Shown here: piece by piece, positions 17,375-27,158 of the stretch
How the letters are laid out: every line of letters starts with the position of its first letter
How positions within the stretch are numbered: position 1 is the stretch's first letter
Position numbers and translations under genes: made by a program
Notes under the pieces: model-generated
Seen by the model: the letters and a program-made list of their open reading frames with translations, nothing else
What the model was told of the DNA's origin: nothing
Databases searched by the model: none
Source of the DNA: Mucilaginibacter celer
GTDB lineage: Bacteria; Bacteroidota; Bacteroidia; Sphingobacteriales; Sphingobacteriaceae
Length of the DNA stretch: 64,000 nucleotides
Assembly (NCBI RefSeq): GCF_003576455.2
Contig: NZ_CP032869.1
Span: 5,084,001 to 5,148,000 of the forward strand
Direction: 5' to 3'

Positions 17375-18643
17375 TTAATTAGGTTGATTGGTTGAGGCCG
17401 GTTTTTCGCGCACAAAAAGTACTACCAACAGTCCTACCATAAATATTAAAGAGAAAATAAACAGGGCATTGCTGTAGCCGCCAAGCGTTGATACCAGCAC
17501 ACCCACAAACAGTACTGCGGTAGCGGTAAAAATGCGACCGATGTTAAAGCAAAAGCCGGTAGCCGTAGCCCTGATGCCGGTTGAAAACAACTGCGGGATG
17601 TAAGCCGATAACACGCCCTGGCTGGCCCCAAAAAACAAGGCTAATACAGCTATCTCGGCATATACAGCCGGGCTGAAGGTGCTGTTGGTTTTAAACAGGA
17701 TGAACGACAAGCCGGTACAAACGGCAAAGCACAATATCATTGATCGGCGCGGCTTGAGCAGGTTTACCAGCCAGCCCGAAAAAAAGCCGCCGGTAAGGCC
17801 TCCCATTCCCAGGCACATCATGCTCAGGCCGCGTTCTTTGTCGGCGTCGCGGGTGGTAATAAGGCTTTGCACCCAGGTGGGCAGCCATGAAAAAATTGCC
17901 CAGAGACCGATAAGCATAGTGCCAAACATTAATGCACCCACTATCAGTTCGCGCCGGTGAACGGGCGAAAAAAGTTTATTGTAGGGCTTGCTTCTATTAG
18001 CTGTATCGGCCCGGTAATCGAGCCAGCTTTGCGATTCGGTGAGCAGCCAGGCACCCAGCAAAGCCAGCGCCAGTGGTATAACGCCAACCATAAATCCTTC
18101 ACGCCAGGACGAAACCACATAATTGATAACACCTGCCGAAAAGATGCCTACCGGGAAAGCTATCGACAAAATGCCGATAACCACCGCCTTGCTTTTAGCA
18201 GGCCAAACCTCGCTTACCAATGTAATACTGGTAACCAGTACGCCGCCAACGCCAAAACCGCTCATAAAACGGCAACCTACCACACCCCACCAGGTAGGCA
18301 TTTGCCCGGTGAGAATAGTGAAAATGCCGTAACAGCTAATAGCCATCAGCAAGGCTAACTTGCGGCCCATTTTATCGCTGATAACACCCCAGGTAAACCC
18401 GCCCAGGGCCCAGCCAAAAATGAAAACGGCATTGATATAACCGCTGATGGTGCTCACTTCGCCGGCGGGCAAATTGCGCTGCAAATCGCGTACTACTACC
18501 GGCAAATAAACCGACATAAGGGTTGATACCGTACCGCCCAGGGCGGTGCTGATAAAGCAGATCAGGAATAATATCACGCGATAGGATACGCTGATGTCTG
18601 CTTGTTTTGCTGTAACCTCTTCGCTTAATGTTATTGTGCTCAT
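17375..18643 (-). CDS. MFS transporter (AAHS/sugar-porter-like)
   Basis: A 422-residue inner-membrane carrier with about 12 hydrophobic segments. The loop 2-3 motif GVISDKMGRKLALL matches the major facilitator signature, and MSGFGVGGVLVTSITLVSEVWP resembles helix 4-5 of the aromatic-acid/proton symporter branch. It lies 6 bp downstream of the TonB receptor gene and 2 bp upstream of an AhpD-like gene. This suggests stepwise uptake: TonB receptor across the outer membrane, this carrier across the inner one. The substrate is not identifiable from sequence. Confidence 0.85.
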   Translation of the reverse strand: MSTITLSEEVTAKQADISVSYRVILFLICFISTALGGTVSTLMSVYLPVVVRDLQRNLPAGEVSTISGYINAVFIFGWALGGFTWGVISDKMGRKLALLMAISCYGIFTILTGQMPTWWGVVGCRFMSGFGVGGVLVTSITLVSEVWPAKSKAVVIGILSIAFPVGIFSAGVINYVVSSWREGFMVGVIPLALALLGAWLLTESQSWLDYRADTANRSKPYNKLFSPVHRRELIVGALMFGTMLIGLWAIFSWLPTWVQSLITTRDADKERGLSMMCLGMGGLTGGFFSGWLVNLLKPRRSMILCFAVCTGLSFILFKTNSTFSPAVYAEIAVLALFFGASQGVLSAYIPQLFSTGIRATATGFCFNIGRIFTATAVLFVGVLVSTLGGYSNALFIFSLIFMVGLLVVLFVREKPASTNQPN

Positions 18644-18649
18644 GAGTTT

Positions 18650-21418
18650 TTATTTTAAAAGATCATCAAATACAATGGATACATAGTAAATAGCGCCAAT
18701 TGCCGGCGAACCGTACGATTGATAGATATGCTTGTTGAAAATATTGCTGCCGCCCAGTTTGATGGTTGATTTAAAGGCAGGTAGTTTTTTACTTACCTGG
18801 GCATCAAACAGTGAATAAGAATCTACCCGGCCCGGCAGCGTGCCGTTAAAGGTGCCATACCAATCAAAAGCGGTTTGGTAATGCCAGGCCACGTTAAAGC
18901 CAAAATTGTTGCCGATATTACTGTTGCCCAAAGTAGCGTTGGTGCTCCATTTTGGCGTATTGAATGCAGCTACGTTGTTAGGATTGGCATTTTTGAGGCT
19001 GAATACAGAGAGGGTGGCATTACCTCCTAATGCGTACCCGCCATCAAATAAATAGGTTAAACCAGCACTTGCACCTTGCGATGACACTTCATCGGGCGCG
19101 TTGGTGTACAACTGGAAGGCATGTACTTTGCCGTTCGGGATATCGCTTGCTGCCGCTGTGGTTACGTTGCCATCGCTACCCAAAATGGTATTTTGCGGCT
19201 GGATAACTACCGTGTTCAAAATAAAGTTGGTATAGCTGCTGTGATAGTAGTTTACATCAATCAATAATTTATCGGCAGCAAGACCTTTGTAACCAACCTC
19301 AAATGCTTTTTGCTGCTCGGGTTTGATATAGGCTACGTTTGATTTTTTCAGCAAACCTTTATTTTGCTCAACAGCCTGCGGAAACGGCGTACCCTGTTGC
19401 ATTGCTTTGCCAAATGCGGCACCAAAGGCACTTACAGATGATGCGGTGAACGAGTTTTCGTACACATTCATGCCCTTGCTGTTATTAGGTGCGCCACCCA
19501 AAATGGTAATTGGGCCTACGTTAAGGTGGATAAACTGATCAACCGGGGTTGGGTTACGGAAACCTGTTTGGTATGATGCCCTGAAATTGTGGGTTTTATC
19601 AACCGTATACACTGCCGAAAAACGTGGCGTAAAGCTGCCTTTAAAGTTTTCGTTTTTATCATAACGTAACGATGCTACCAGGTTCAGGTTATCATCAAAC
19701 AGTTTTTTACCGGCCTGGATAAATGAGCCGTATTCCTGTATGGTAACTTTATTGGTTTTATCATCAAACAAACTGCCGTTGGTAAACATGCGGTAATCGC
19801 GGAAGCTGCCGCCAACCAACAGATCGAACAGCTTAATGGCGCTGCTAAAATCGTACTGGCCATCGGCATGATAAAACTTACTGGCACTGAATACGCCAGC
19901 ACCGGCTAAGCCATAGTTGTGTATAGATGCATCCTTAGCTTTATTAAAAGCATCCGTACCGGGTAAAAAACGGCCCTGATCAGCAAAAGCCCGGGCTACG
20001 TTATTGTCATGAGCTGTTACGCCGTTAACCGTACCATTGTAGGCCGCGGCGTAGCGGGTAAACCAGGTATCATCGGCTTTATCAGGAGTTACAGTAGTAC
20101 CGTTTAAATCTTTCACCCAATCGCGGTTAATAAACTGGGCCAGCGAGCGGGTGTTATATGAATCGTGCGAGTTTTCGGCAACAGAATATCCTCTTACAAA
20201 AAAATTACTGCCCCTTAATTCAACCCGGTGTGTTTGCAGTACAAAATTATTGAGGTCGAAACGGCTACTGCCGGTATAGCTGGCGGTACCACGGCCATAA
20301 TTGTACTGGTAAATGGCTTCAAGGTTATTGTTGATGCGGTATTGTAAAGCGCCGTTCAGTTTTAAGCTGTAAACGTTATAGTTCATCAGGTCTTTCTCTT
20401 CATAACCTGTTCTGGATACCAGGCCAATTCCGGGCAGGGTGCGTGATACTTCATCGCCATAAATATTCAAGGCATCGCGACCGGGATTATTTGGTCCGCG
20501 TTGGGCAACCGGTGTTGAAGCACTGATATCGGTGTAGTTGGTAGCATACCAGTCGCGGCCGGTTAAGTAAGAAGCATTGATTTTAAAAGCAAACTTATCA
20601 TTAAATGATTTGGCAAAACGGGCCGCAAAATCATACAGGCCCTGCGGTTTCACAGCCGATTCGCCAAAATGGTTCAGGCCGCTTTTTATCTGTACAGTTA
20701 AGCCCTGGTATTTAAAAGGATCTTTGGTTTTTAATGATAACAAACCGTTAAAAGCCACCGGGCCATACAATGCCGAGGCTGCTCCCGGGATAACCTCGGC
20801 GCTTTCAATATCAATATCGGATGCGCCGAATAAGTTACCCACCGAAAAGTTGAGGCCAGGTGTTTGGTTATCCACACCATCAACTAATTGCAAAAACCGG
20901 CTGTTGCCGGTGCTGTTGAAACCGCGTGTATTAACCTGTTTGTAGGTTAAGCTGCTGGTAACGGCTTCCATGCCTTTTATATTCTGCAAACCATCGTAAA
21001 AAGTGAACGAGGGGTTTTCCCTGATGGCCTTCAGACTCAATTTTTCGATACTTACCGGCGATTTCAGGATGCTTTGGTTAATACGCGTAGCCGCGGTAAC
21101 TACCTCGTTAAGCACAATGGCTTTTTGTACCAGTTTTACACCTACTTTGGCATCGGTACTGTTAACACTGGTTTCTATCGGTTCAAAACCTACGGCCGAA
21201 ATAACCAGGGTGAGCGGCAATTTAATTTTGTTAACGTTAAGGCTAAAATTACCTTTCGAATCGGTAGTAGTACCGGCAAGCTTGCCTTTAACGCTAACGC
21301 TGGCACCCTCTACCGGCGCGCTCGTGGCGTTGTTAAGAATAGTGCCTTTTACATCAGCGTCCTGCGCAAACAGCGACGTCGATACAAATAAGAGCAGGAT
21401 AAATAAAAGTTTTTTCAT
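18650..21418 (-). CDS. TonB-dependent outer-membrane receptor
   Basis: A 922-residue receptor with signal peptide (cleaved after SLFAQ near residue 19), a CarboxypepD_reg-like domain at about 20-105 (VEGASVSVKGKLAGTTTD), a TonB plug at about 115-235 (VNTRGFNST, FLQLVDGVDNQTPG, SAEVIPGAASALYGP) and a C-terminal beta barrel ending in YYVSIVFDDLLK. No STN domain is present, so it is not built for sigma-factor signalling. It is single, without a SusD partner, which suggests a small ligand such as a metal complex or aromatic rather than a large glycan. Confidence 0.9.
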   Translation of the reverse strand: MKKLLFILLLFVSTSLFAQDADVKGTILNNATSAPVEGASVSVKGKLAGTTTDSKGNFSLNVNKIKLPLTLVISAVGFEPIETSVNSTDAKVGVKLVQKAIVLNEVVTAATRINQSILKSPVSIEKLSLKAIRENPSFTFYDGLQNIKGMEAVTSSLTYKQVNTRGFNSTGNSRFLQLVDGVDNQTPGLNFSVGNLFGASDIDIESAEVIPGAASALYGPVAFNGLLSLKTKDPFKYQGLTVQIKSGLNHFGESAVKPQGLYDFAARFAKSFNDKFAFKINASYLTGRDWYATNYTDISASTPVAQRGPNNPGRDALNIYGDEVSRTLPGIGLVSRTGYEEKDLMNYNVYSLKLNGALQYRINNNLEAIYQYNYGRGTASYTGSSRFDLNNFVLQTHRVELRGSNFFVRGYSVAENSHDSYNTRSLAQFINRDWVKDLNGTTVTPDKADDTWFTRYAAAYNGTVNGVTAHDNNVARAFADQGRFLPGTDAFNKAKDASIHNYGLAGAGVFSASKFYHADGQYDFSSAIKLFDLLVGGSFRDYRMFTNGSLFDDKTNKVTIQEYGSFIQAGKKLFDDNLNLVASLRYDKNENFKGSFTPRFSAVYTVDKTHNFRASYQTGFRNPTPVDQFIHLNVGPITILGGAPNNSKGMNVYENSFTASSVSAFGAAFGKAMQQGTPFPQAVEQNKGLLKKSNVAYIKPEQQKAFEVGYKGLAADKLLIDVNYYHSSYTNFILNTVVIQPQNTILGSDGNVTTAAASDIPNGKVHAFQLYTNAPDEVSSQGASAGLTYLFDGGYALGGNATLSVFSLKNANPNNVAAFNTPKWSTNATLGNSNIGNNFGFNVAWHYQTAFDWYGTFNGTLPGRVDSYSLFDAQVSKKLPAFKSTIKLGGSNIFNKHIYQSYGSPAIGAIYYVSIVFDDLLK

Positions 21419-21461
21419 TGTGTTGGGGATTGAGATTAGGTTGAAAAATAATTAGGGTGTT

Positions 21462-22022
21462 TTACTTTTTAAGGTGATCATAGCCTTGCGGCAAACGGGT
21501 GTAACCGTGGTTAACAAGCCTTTCGGCCAATACATTGTAATAAGCGGGATTATCGGGCAGAGCGGTGCCCATACCATCTACATAGCGGTTATAAAGCGAA
21601 AACAGGGCGGCAATTAAAACGGTATCATGAATTTCAATATCGGTAGCTCCGGCGGCTTTGGCTCTTTCAATATGCGTTGGGGTAACATTGCGGCCGCTTT
21701 GCCCGGTTAGTTTGGCAATGGTAAGCAGGGCTTTCATTTTTTCGGATACGGGCGCAGTTTCAATGTCTTCTTTAATTTTTTGCGATGTTTCGGCTTCGCC
21801 GGCCAGCAGGTCGGCAGCGGCGGTGTGGGCGGTGGTGCAAAATTTGCATTGGTTACCGTGAGAAACGATAGTGGCAATTAGCTCCCGGTCAAATTCGGAA
21901 AGCGTTGAAGGCCCGCGCAGCAGGATCTGTGTTAAATCGCGGATAGGCTGGGCCGTAACTTTGTTATACTCCAGCAAGCCGGTAATACCCGGCAGGTGAG
22001 ACTCAAGTGGGATATGAGGCAT
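21462..22022 (-). CDS. AhpD-like / carboxymuconolactone decarboxylase family protein (copy 1)
   Basis: The first gene of the operon codes for a 186-residue AhpD-superfamily protein with CKFCTTAH (CxxCxxxH) and the conserved SLYNRYVDGMGTALP. It is more distant from the two downstream paralogues than they are from each other, and its position upstream of the TonB receptor points to an older duplication. It is probably cytoplasmic. AhpD relatives include peroxide-reducing enzymes and decarboxylases; the intact cysteine pair favours a redox role. Confidence 0.82.
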   Translation of the reverse strand: MPHIPLESHLPGITGLLEYNKVTAQPIRDLTQILLRGPSTLSEFDRELIATIVSHGNQCKFCTTAHTAAADLLAGEAETSQKIKEDIETAPVSEKMKALLTIAKLTGQSGRNVTPTHIERAKAAGATDIEIHDTVLIAALFSLYNRYVDGMGTALPDNPAYYNVLAERLVNHGYTRLPQGYDHLKK

Positions 22023-22223
22023 TATAAAATAAAAACTAATGTGGAAGAATAGCCAGCGCCGTGGGTATTTATGGCGTTCTCATTTACGGGCGCGTAAAAA
22101 ATTACAGCATCATTTTTCAAACGGATAAACACCGCGAAAAAGCAAACAGCAAAGAAAAATCGACATAATACACCGCAACAATTGCACTAAGCAAACGCAG
22201 CTGTTAATTAATACAGAAAAGTG

Positions 22224-22778
22224 TTAGCAGGAAGCTTTGGGCGGTTGCTCGGGAATATCCTGATAGTAGTTAACGAGCGGTTGTACAGTATGTACAATAT
22301 TTTTATGGAAGCTTTTTATAACCGGGCAGGTAAATACAAACTGCGCGAAGGTAAAATAGCTAAAAGTTTCAACCACTGCCGATTTGGGGTATGGCACATG
22401 GTCTTTTTGAGGCACTGATGATCCCTTCATGTTCCGGGCATCCAGTATATTTTTATCGGTAGGTTTGGTGGTATCGTAATTGGGTACGCACATTAAATGC
22501 ACAGCCGTGCGCGTAAGGCGCATTTTAACAAAGTTGTAGTTGATATTTTGAAACTGCACCTGGCCGCTCACCCTTTCAAACCGTGTCCAATCATGGATAT
22601 AGGGCATATTTAAGGGGATGGTTATCTCGGTAAGATCTTTAACGTTATAAAAACCTTTGGCCGTTTGATCAACAAAAAATTGCTGGGTTTTGTGCTCCAG
22701 GTATTCATGAATAGCCAGGTATCCTGCCGTGTTGAACAGAACGATGCATAGTAAAAGATATGCGATTAGCTTTTTCAA
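22224..22778 (-). CDS. Uncharacterised membrane-anchored protein
   Basis: A 184-residue protein I do not recognise. The N-terminus has one hydrophobic segment (LIAYLLLCIVLFNTAGYLA, residues 3-22) that anchors or exports it. The rest is soluble, with the sequence NYNFVKMRLTRTAVHL near the middle and a cysteine at the very end. It precedes the AhpD/TonB operon on the same strand, separated by 201 bp with no gene, so co-transcription is possible but unproven. Confidence 0.6.
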   Translation of the reverse strand: MKKLIAYLLLCIVLFNTAGYLAIHEYLEHKTQQFFVDQTAKGFYNVKDLTEITIPLNMPYIHDWTRFERVSGQVQFQNINYNFVKMRLTRTAVHLMCVPNYDTTKPTDKNILDARNMKGSSVPQKDHVPYPKSAVVETFSYFTFAQFVFTCPVIKSFHKNIVHTVQPLVNYYQDIPEQPPKASC

Positions 22779-22960
22779 TCGGGTTAAATAATAACTGGTA
22801 GCCTAAAGATGAGACTATTAATCGATATTTTCAAATATTACACTTTTTTTTAGATAGTGATTGGATTGATTGAATGCGTTATAAAACACCCGAACATTAA
22901 AACAATCAGGAAAACAAACATGGGCTCAGATATCGGCACTATTAATAATCATGAGCCAGG

Positions 22961-23599
22961 TTATTCTTTAAAGCCCAGGTCTCTGGCAGTTTTATAATTC
23001 AAGTCATCTGTTGATATATGGTAGCTACGCTGTAATGCGCGAAACTGTTTTGGGAGCAGGTATGCTTCGGGCGATTCGCGTTTAAGCAATTTTTTATACC
23101 AATCGAGCCAATAATTGTAATACTCGGCCAGGGCGATCCCATAATCAATTTGCTTCAGCTTCAGAACCGGCAAATCGGGCAGAGTTTTACCATTAACAAC
23201 ACGCGGTGTGCATTTAATGGCATATTTTCCCGGTTTAAAAACCAGCGAATCAATATCAACAACAGCACCGTAGCCTGAATTAATTACCCGGATGGTCATG
23301 GTATCAGTTTTATGAATAAGCCCTATCTCTACATCGGCATAAACAGTGCTTACCATAATTCCGACTTTCTTTGATGCCTGATCAAAACGTATAGCAGGGG
23401 CAGTATTACAGAAACTGATTATCTCAGGCCTGCCTGCCCGACTGACTTTATATTTGGAACAAAGCTCGTCTGTTTCTACAACTTCTCCGTGCGTGTTATA
23501 CAACCGGAAACTAAAATTAACAGAGGAGCCCGGTTGTACCATACATAGGTCTAATATTAAAAACAACTTATTCAACATAAAAAACGGTATCGTTTTCAT
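22961..23599 (-). CDS. Hypothetical protein, coupled to upstream lipoprotein gene
   Basis: A 212-residue protein of unknown family. It has a short hydrophobic N-terminus (FFMLNKLFLILDLCMV) that could be a signal peptide, and a beta-rich middle region. The start codon overlaps the upstream stop codon in an ATGA arrangement, so the two genes are translated together and probably act together in the cell envelope. Gene reality is supported by this overlap and by length. Confidence 0.6.
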   Translation of the reverse strand: MKTIPFFMLNKLFLILDLCMVQPGSSVNFSFRLYNTHGEVVETDELCSKYKVSRAGRPEIISFCNTAPAIRFDQASKKVGIMVSTVYADVEIGLIHKTDTMTIRVINSGYGAVVDIDSLVFKPGKYAIKCTPRVVNGKTLPDLPVLKLKQIDYGIALAEYYNYWLDWYKKLLKRESPEAYLLPKQFRALQRSYHISTDDLNYKTARDLGFKE

Positions 23600-24426
23600 T
23601 TTGTCATTTCATCTATCACATCCCTGGGCTCATAACTTTCTTCGGCCTTTATAATGCGTTTCTTATGCACCAATAGTTTTTCGCCACTATATTTCTCGTA
23701 AATCACTTTAAATGCATCGTTCTTTTTATCTAAAAACTCACTTGTTACCTGCTTTCTGTAAAGCTGCACTCCTCCAACCCCAAACTTAACTTCCTGAAAA
23801 CCGAATTCGCCATTGTTCAATCCGCTTGTGTATGATTGTACTGTTTTGTTTTTGGCGTCGAGTTCAAGGTTTACTCCCCAAAGCAATCTCCACAATTTAA
23901 ATCTTTTTGTACGACGATTAAAAAGGTAAACAAATTCGATATTATCCCTTGGTCCGCTACAGGGCTTGCACGCTTCGCGGAGGTCTTTATACCCATCAAA
24001 GTTCACATCATCAAAATTCGCCGGGCTATATTTTTTGTTATTGATATCAGCCAGGTTTACAACGGGCCTTATATCTTCATTCTCTATCCATAAATTAAAG
24101 ACAACTGCATGCCGCTTCAAATCAATCAGTTTTTTATCCATAATCCACACCTTTTCATGGGGATCATCACGGCTAACCACATATTTAACTGAATATTGAT
24201 ACTGCAAATGCATCCCGTTAATATCAAAGGGCTGGCTTTGCACCTTAAACTCCTTTTCATCTTCATCGCGTATAACCGGCCCACTTACTGTTTTGGGTTT
24301 CGGTCGCTCTTGTGCAGGTTGTTCTTGTTTCGGTTGCTGTTGACTTGATTGTTCATCATGCCTGTGGGCACACGCGCAGGCAATGCTCATCATCCATCCG
24401 TATTTAAAAAACTTAATAAGCTGCAT
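23596..24426 (-). CDS. Putative lipoprotein of unknown function
   Basis: Using the ATG at 24426 the protein has 276 residues. The N-terminus MQLIKFFKYGWMMSIAC resembles a lipoprotein signal, with acyl cysteine near residue 17. A glutamine/proline-rich linker follows (residues 27-45), then a beta-rich domain containing NFDDVNFDGYKDL, which resembles a calcium-loop phrase seen in FG-GAP and XAC2610-like proteins. A longer frame from ATG 24444 would add six residues. It is coupled to the downstream gene by a 4-bp overlap. Confidence 0.6.
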   Translation of the reverse strand: MQLIKFFKYGWMMSIACACAHRHDEQSSQQQPKQEQPAQERPKPKTVSGPVIRDEDEKEFKVQSQPFDINGMHLQYQYSVKYVVSRDDPHEKVWIMDKKLIDLKRHAVVFNLWIENEDIRPVVNLADINNKKYSPANFDDVNFDGYKDLREACKPCSGPRDNIEFVYLFNRRTKRFKLWRLLWGVNLELDAKNKTVQSYTSGLNNGEFGFQEVKFGVGGVQLYRKQVTSEFLDKKNDAFKVIYEKYSGEKLLVHKKRIIKAEESYEPRDVIDEMTK

Positions 24427-24501
24427 TGTACATTTAAATATCAACCATGTTAAAATACGTTTTTATTACAATTGATTTTAGGCTAAGCCCTACATTAAAA
24501 C

Positions 24502-24532
24502 TTCGCTGCCTGAGTTTTAATTTTTAACTTTA
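24502..24532 (+). promoter_or_regulatory. Possible promoter of the DUF1801 gene
   Basis: TTCG (24502-24505) is separated by 19 bases from TAACTTTA (24525-24532), each one mismatch from the TTTG/TAnnTTTG consensus. The start codon follows only 4 bases later, so the transcript would be nearly leaderless. This makes the call tentative. Confidence 0.3.
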
Positions 24533-24536
24533 TTAC

Positions 24537-24935
24537 ATGACACCCGAAGAATACATCGCCAGCCAGCCCGTAGAAAGATCAGCCCTGCTAAATGAACTAC
24601 ACCAGATCATCATAACCAACGACTCAACCGTTTCTTTTTCCGTTGGCACTATGATGCGCAGCGAGATGGTCCTTTACTGCCAAACAGGCGCTTTTAAATA
24701 CGCGCTGGCCAGCGGGAAGCAATACATGTCGTTACATGTATTCCCGATGTATTGCCGCCCCGAAATTCATGATCGGTATAAATTCTTACTTCATGACGCT
24801 ACCTTTCAAAAAAGTTGCATCAATTTCAGTAAGCGGGAACAAATACCGCTTGATATTATTTCCCAGCTGATTAAAGATTGTGCAGATATTGATGTAAAGG
24901 CAATTATGGAAGCCTATAAAAGCTCGAAGAAATAG
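24537..24935 (+). CDS. DUF1801-like small cytoplasmic protein
   Basis: A 132-residue soluble protein resembling the DUF1801/YdhG-like family: an N-terminal helix MTPEEYIASQP, a central GTMMRSEMVLYCQTGAFKYALASGKQYMSL-type region split over residues 37-63 and a helical C-terminus. The biochemical role of the family is unclear. It stands alone, convergent with the C39 exporter gene, with 24 bp between the stops. Confidence 0.65.
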   Translation: MTPEEYIASQPVERSALLNELHQIIITNDSTVSFSVGTMMRSEMVLYCQTGAFKYALASGKQYMSLHVFPMYCRPEIHDRYKFLLHDATFQKSCINFSKREQIPLDIISQLIKDCADIDVKAIMEAYKSSKK

Positions 24936-24941
24936 AAATAA

Positions 24942-24961
24942 AACAGGATTATATCCCTGTT
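24942..24961 (-). terminator. Weak terminator after the C39 exporter gene
   Basis: AACAGG (24942-24947) pairs with CCTGTT (24956-24961). On the minus strand the hairpin overlaps the stop codon and is followed by a T-rich stretch. The stem is only 6 bp. Confidence 0.4.
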
Positions 24962-27140
24962 AACCTGCATAAGATGTGCTGTATATTTTAAGCATATTAT
25001 GCATATAGGTACTATACAAATTATCCTGCTTTAAAAGCTCGGGCGCACTGCCCATTGCGCCTACCATACCCTTGGTTATAATCACCATCCTATCGCATAA
25101 ATTATTAAGAAGGTGTAACTTATGCGAGATAAAGATGATTGTTATATCGGCCTTAAGTTTCTGCAGCAAATTAAATGTAAAAAATTCGGTTTCGCTATCC
25201 ATCGCAGCCGTAACCTCATCAAGTATCAATAGTTTAGGCCTTGAGTAAGCCGCACGGGCCAAAGCTACCAGCTGCTTTTGCCCGCCCGATAGTTTTAGCC
25301 CTTCTTCGCCAACCAGGGTGTAAACAGATTGAGGCATCCTGTTAAAGAACTCATCAAAACCATAGGTAGCTAAAAAATCAATAACAGCCTGTGTGTTATT
25401 TACGGCATCATCGAAGGCTATGTTTTCAAGTATGGTGCTGTTAAAAATAAAAGGTTGCTGAGGCACAATGCACGATAGTTTGCGCCATACCGATGTATTT
25501 ATTGCCCATAGCTCCAATGTATCATTAATATGGATGCTGCCACTTTCATACAGCAGGTGTTTCTGGATGATTTGGGTTAAAGTACTTTTTCCGCAGCCAT
25601 TTTCGCCGATAAGGGCTATAGCTTCGCCCTTTTGCAGGCGGAAGGATATATCTGCCAAAACAGGCGGTCGCCCCGGATACCTAAATGCCACGTGCGACAA
25701 GGTTATACTGTTTATATCATCCGGCTCTTCACCGTTAGCCAGGCTTTCGGGAAGCGCAAGGGTAAATTCAAACATCCTGTTAAACGCTACCCGCGCTTCG
25801 TTTACAGGCACCGCGGTTAAAGCCAGGTTGGCAATGCCCGGCAATAAGGTACTCGAGATCCCTATTACAGCCATCATTTGCCCAACTTTTAGTTGGTTGT
25901 TCAAAACCTCATAGCTGCAGTAAGCCAGTACTCCTGTTAAAAAACATACACAAAATATATTAACAACAAATGATAGTGTTACCTGGAGCTTACCCAGTAA
26001 AAAGATATTAGCCTGGTAATTTTCAAAATAACGTTTGTTACTAAAAGAAAACAGGCTAAGCTTGTTATGATTTTTAATGGTATCGATACCCTGCAGTGTT
26101 GAAATATAATTACCCTCGCACTGTGCATAAGCCTGCATAATACCGGTTTGCCCGCTAACAATTTTTTTAAGGTTAAAATGGATTAGCAGGTAAAACAAAG
26201 GAGCAATAATAATGGTGGCCAAACCTATTACAGGCGAATAGATAAATATAAACACACACGAAACCAGCACCACTACGGCATCTGTAACAACATTACCGGC
26301 AAGCTGGCTAATTACTTTTTGTATTCGTGCAGTATCATTCAGCCTTGCAGTTAAATCGCCGGTTTTGCGGCTGTCAAAAAAAGGTTTTGGCAGATAAAGC
26401 AGGCGGTCATAAAAAAAATTGATGATCCTGTTATTAAAATCACGGCTTTGCGAAATTAAAAGCCTTTGCCGCAGCAGGGATAAAAATTCTTTCAATAACA
26501 ATAACAGCAAAATAAGGGCAAGGCCTGCTTCGAGTTTAACGATGGCTTTGTGCGGCAAGATATCATCAATTAATCGCTGCGAAAAAATGGCCAGCGCAAG
26601 GCCCAAAACCGAGATCAATATTCCAAGTATTGTGGCTACACCCAATAATGCGATATCGTTACGAATTACACTGTAGATCCATCGTATTTTTTCCTTCCTG
26701 ATGTCGGCAGCTTTTTTAAAAGAGCTGTCGGGTGTTAATTCAAGGCATTTTCCCGAGATCCACAATAGTTTAAGATCTTCTTCTGGTAAATATATGATGC
26801 CTTTTTCCGGATCGCCGATAACAAATTTTAGCGTTGCCCCCTTTTTGATAACGTTATAAAAAACCACGTAATGGCTGTTTTTTACGTGCAGTATGCAAGG
26901 CATATTATAATCGGCAAGTATTTGGGTATCTGCTTCGCAGCCTTCGGCATTAAACCCGCATTTTTTTGCTGCCTGGTAAAGTCCCAATAATGTTGTCCCG
27001 GTAACAGATGTTCCTGATAGTTTTCTGAGCTCTTCGAGATTATTGTCGCCCCCGTAATACCGGATCACAGAAAGCAAACAAGCTACCCCACAGTCGGCCT
27101 GATCTTGCTGTAAAACAAAACCTTTGTATTGGTTATTCAT
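24960..27140 (-). CDS. Peptidase-containing ABC transporter (C39 peptidase, double-glycine peptide exporter)
   Basis: A 726-residue inner-membrane exporter that removes a double-glycine leader and pumps the peptide out. Residues 5-130 are a C39 protease with the full triad: C17 (QADCGVAC), H90 (NSHYVVF) and D110 (IGDPEKG). Six transmembrane helices span roughly 160-450. The nucleotide-binding domain has Walker A GENGCGKST, signature LSGGQKQLVALARA and Walker B LLILDEVTAAMDSE. It closes the cluster whose precursor peptide lies at 30465-30656. No HlyD-like adaptor is encoded nearby, although many Bacteroidota C39 exporters have one. Confidence 0.92.
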   Translation of the reverse strand: MNNQYKGFVLQQDQADCGVACLLSVIRYYGGDNNLEELRKLSGTSVTGTTLLGLYQAAKKCGFNAEGCEADTQILADYNMPCILHVKNSHYVVFYNVIKKGATLKFVIGDPEKGIIYLPEEDLKLLWISGKCLELTPDSSFKKAADIRKEKIRWIYSVIRNDIALLGVATILGILISVLGLALAIFSQRLIDDILPHKAIVKLEAGLALILLLLLLKEFLSLLRQRLLISQSRDFNNRIINFFYDRLLYLPKPFFDSRKTGDLTARLNDTARIQKVISQLAGNVVTDAVVVLVSCVFIFIYSPVIGLATIIIAPLFYLLIHFNLKKIVSGQTGIMQAYAQCEGNYISTLQGIDTIKNHNKLSLFSFSNKRYFENYQANIFLLGKLQVTLSFVVNIFCVCFLTGVLAYCSYEVLNNQLKVGQMMAVIGISSTLLPGIANLALTAVPVNEARVAFNRMFEFTLALPESLANGEEPDDINSITLSHVAFRYPGRPPVLADISFRLQKGEAIALIGENGCGKSTLTQIIQKHLLYESGSIHINDTLELWAINTSVWRKLSCIVPQQPFIFNSTILENIAFDDAVNNTQAVIDFLATYGFDEFFNRMPQSVYTLVGEEGLKLSGGQKQLVALARAAYSRPKLLILDEVTAAMDSETEFFTFNLLQKLKADITIIFISHKLHLLNNLCDRMVIITKGMVGAMGSAPELLKQDNLYSTYMHNMLKIYSTSYAG

Positions 27141-27158
27141 GTTACAATTGTATTTTGG

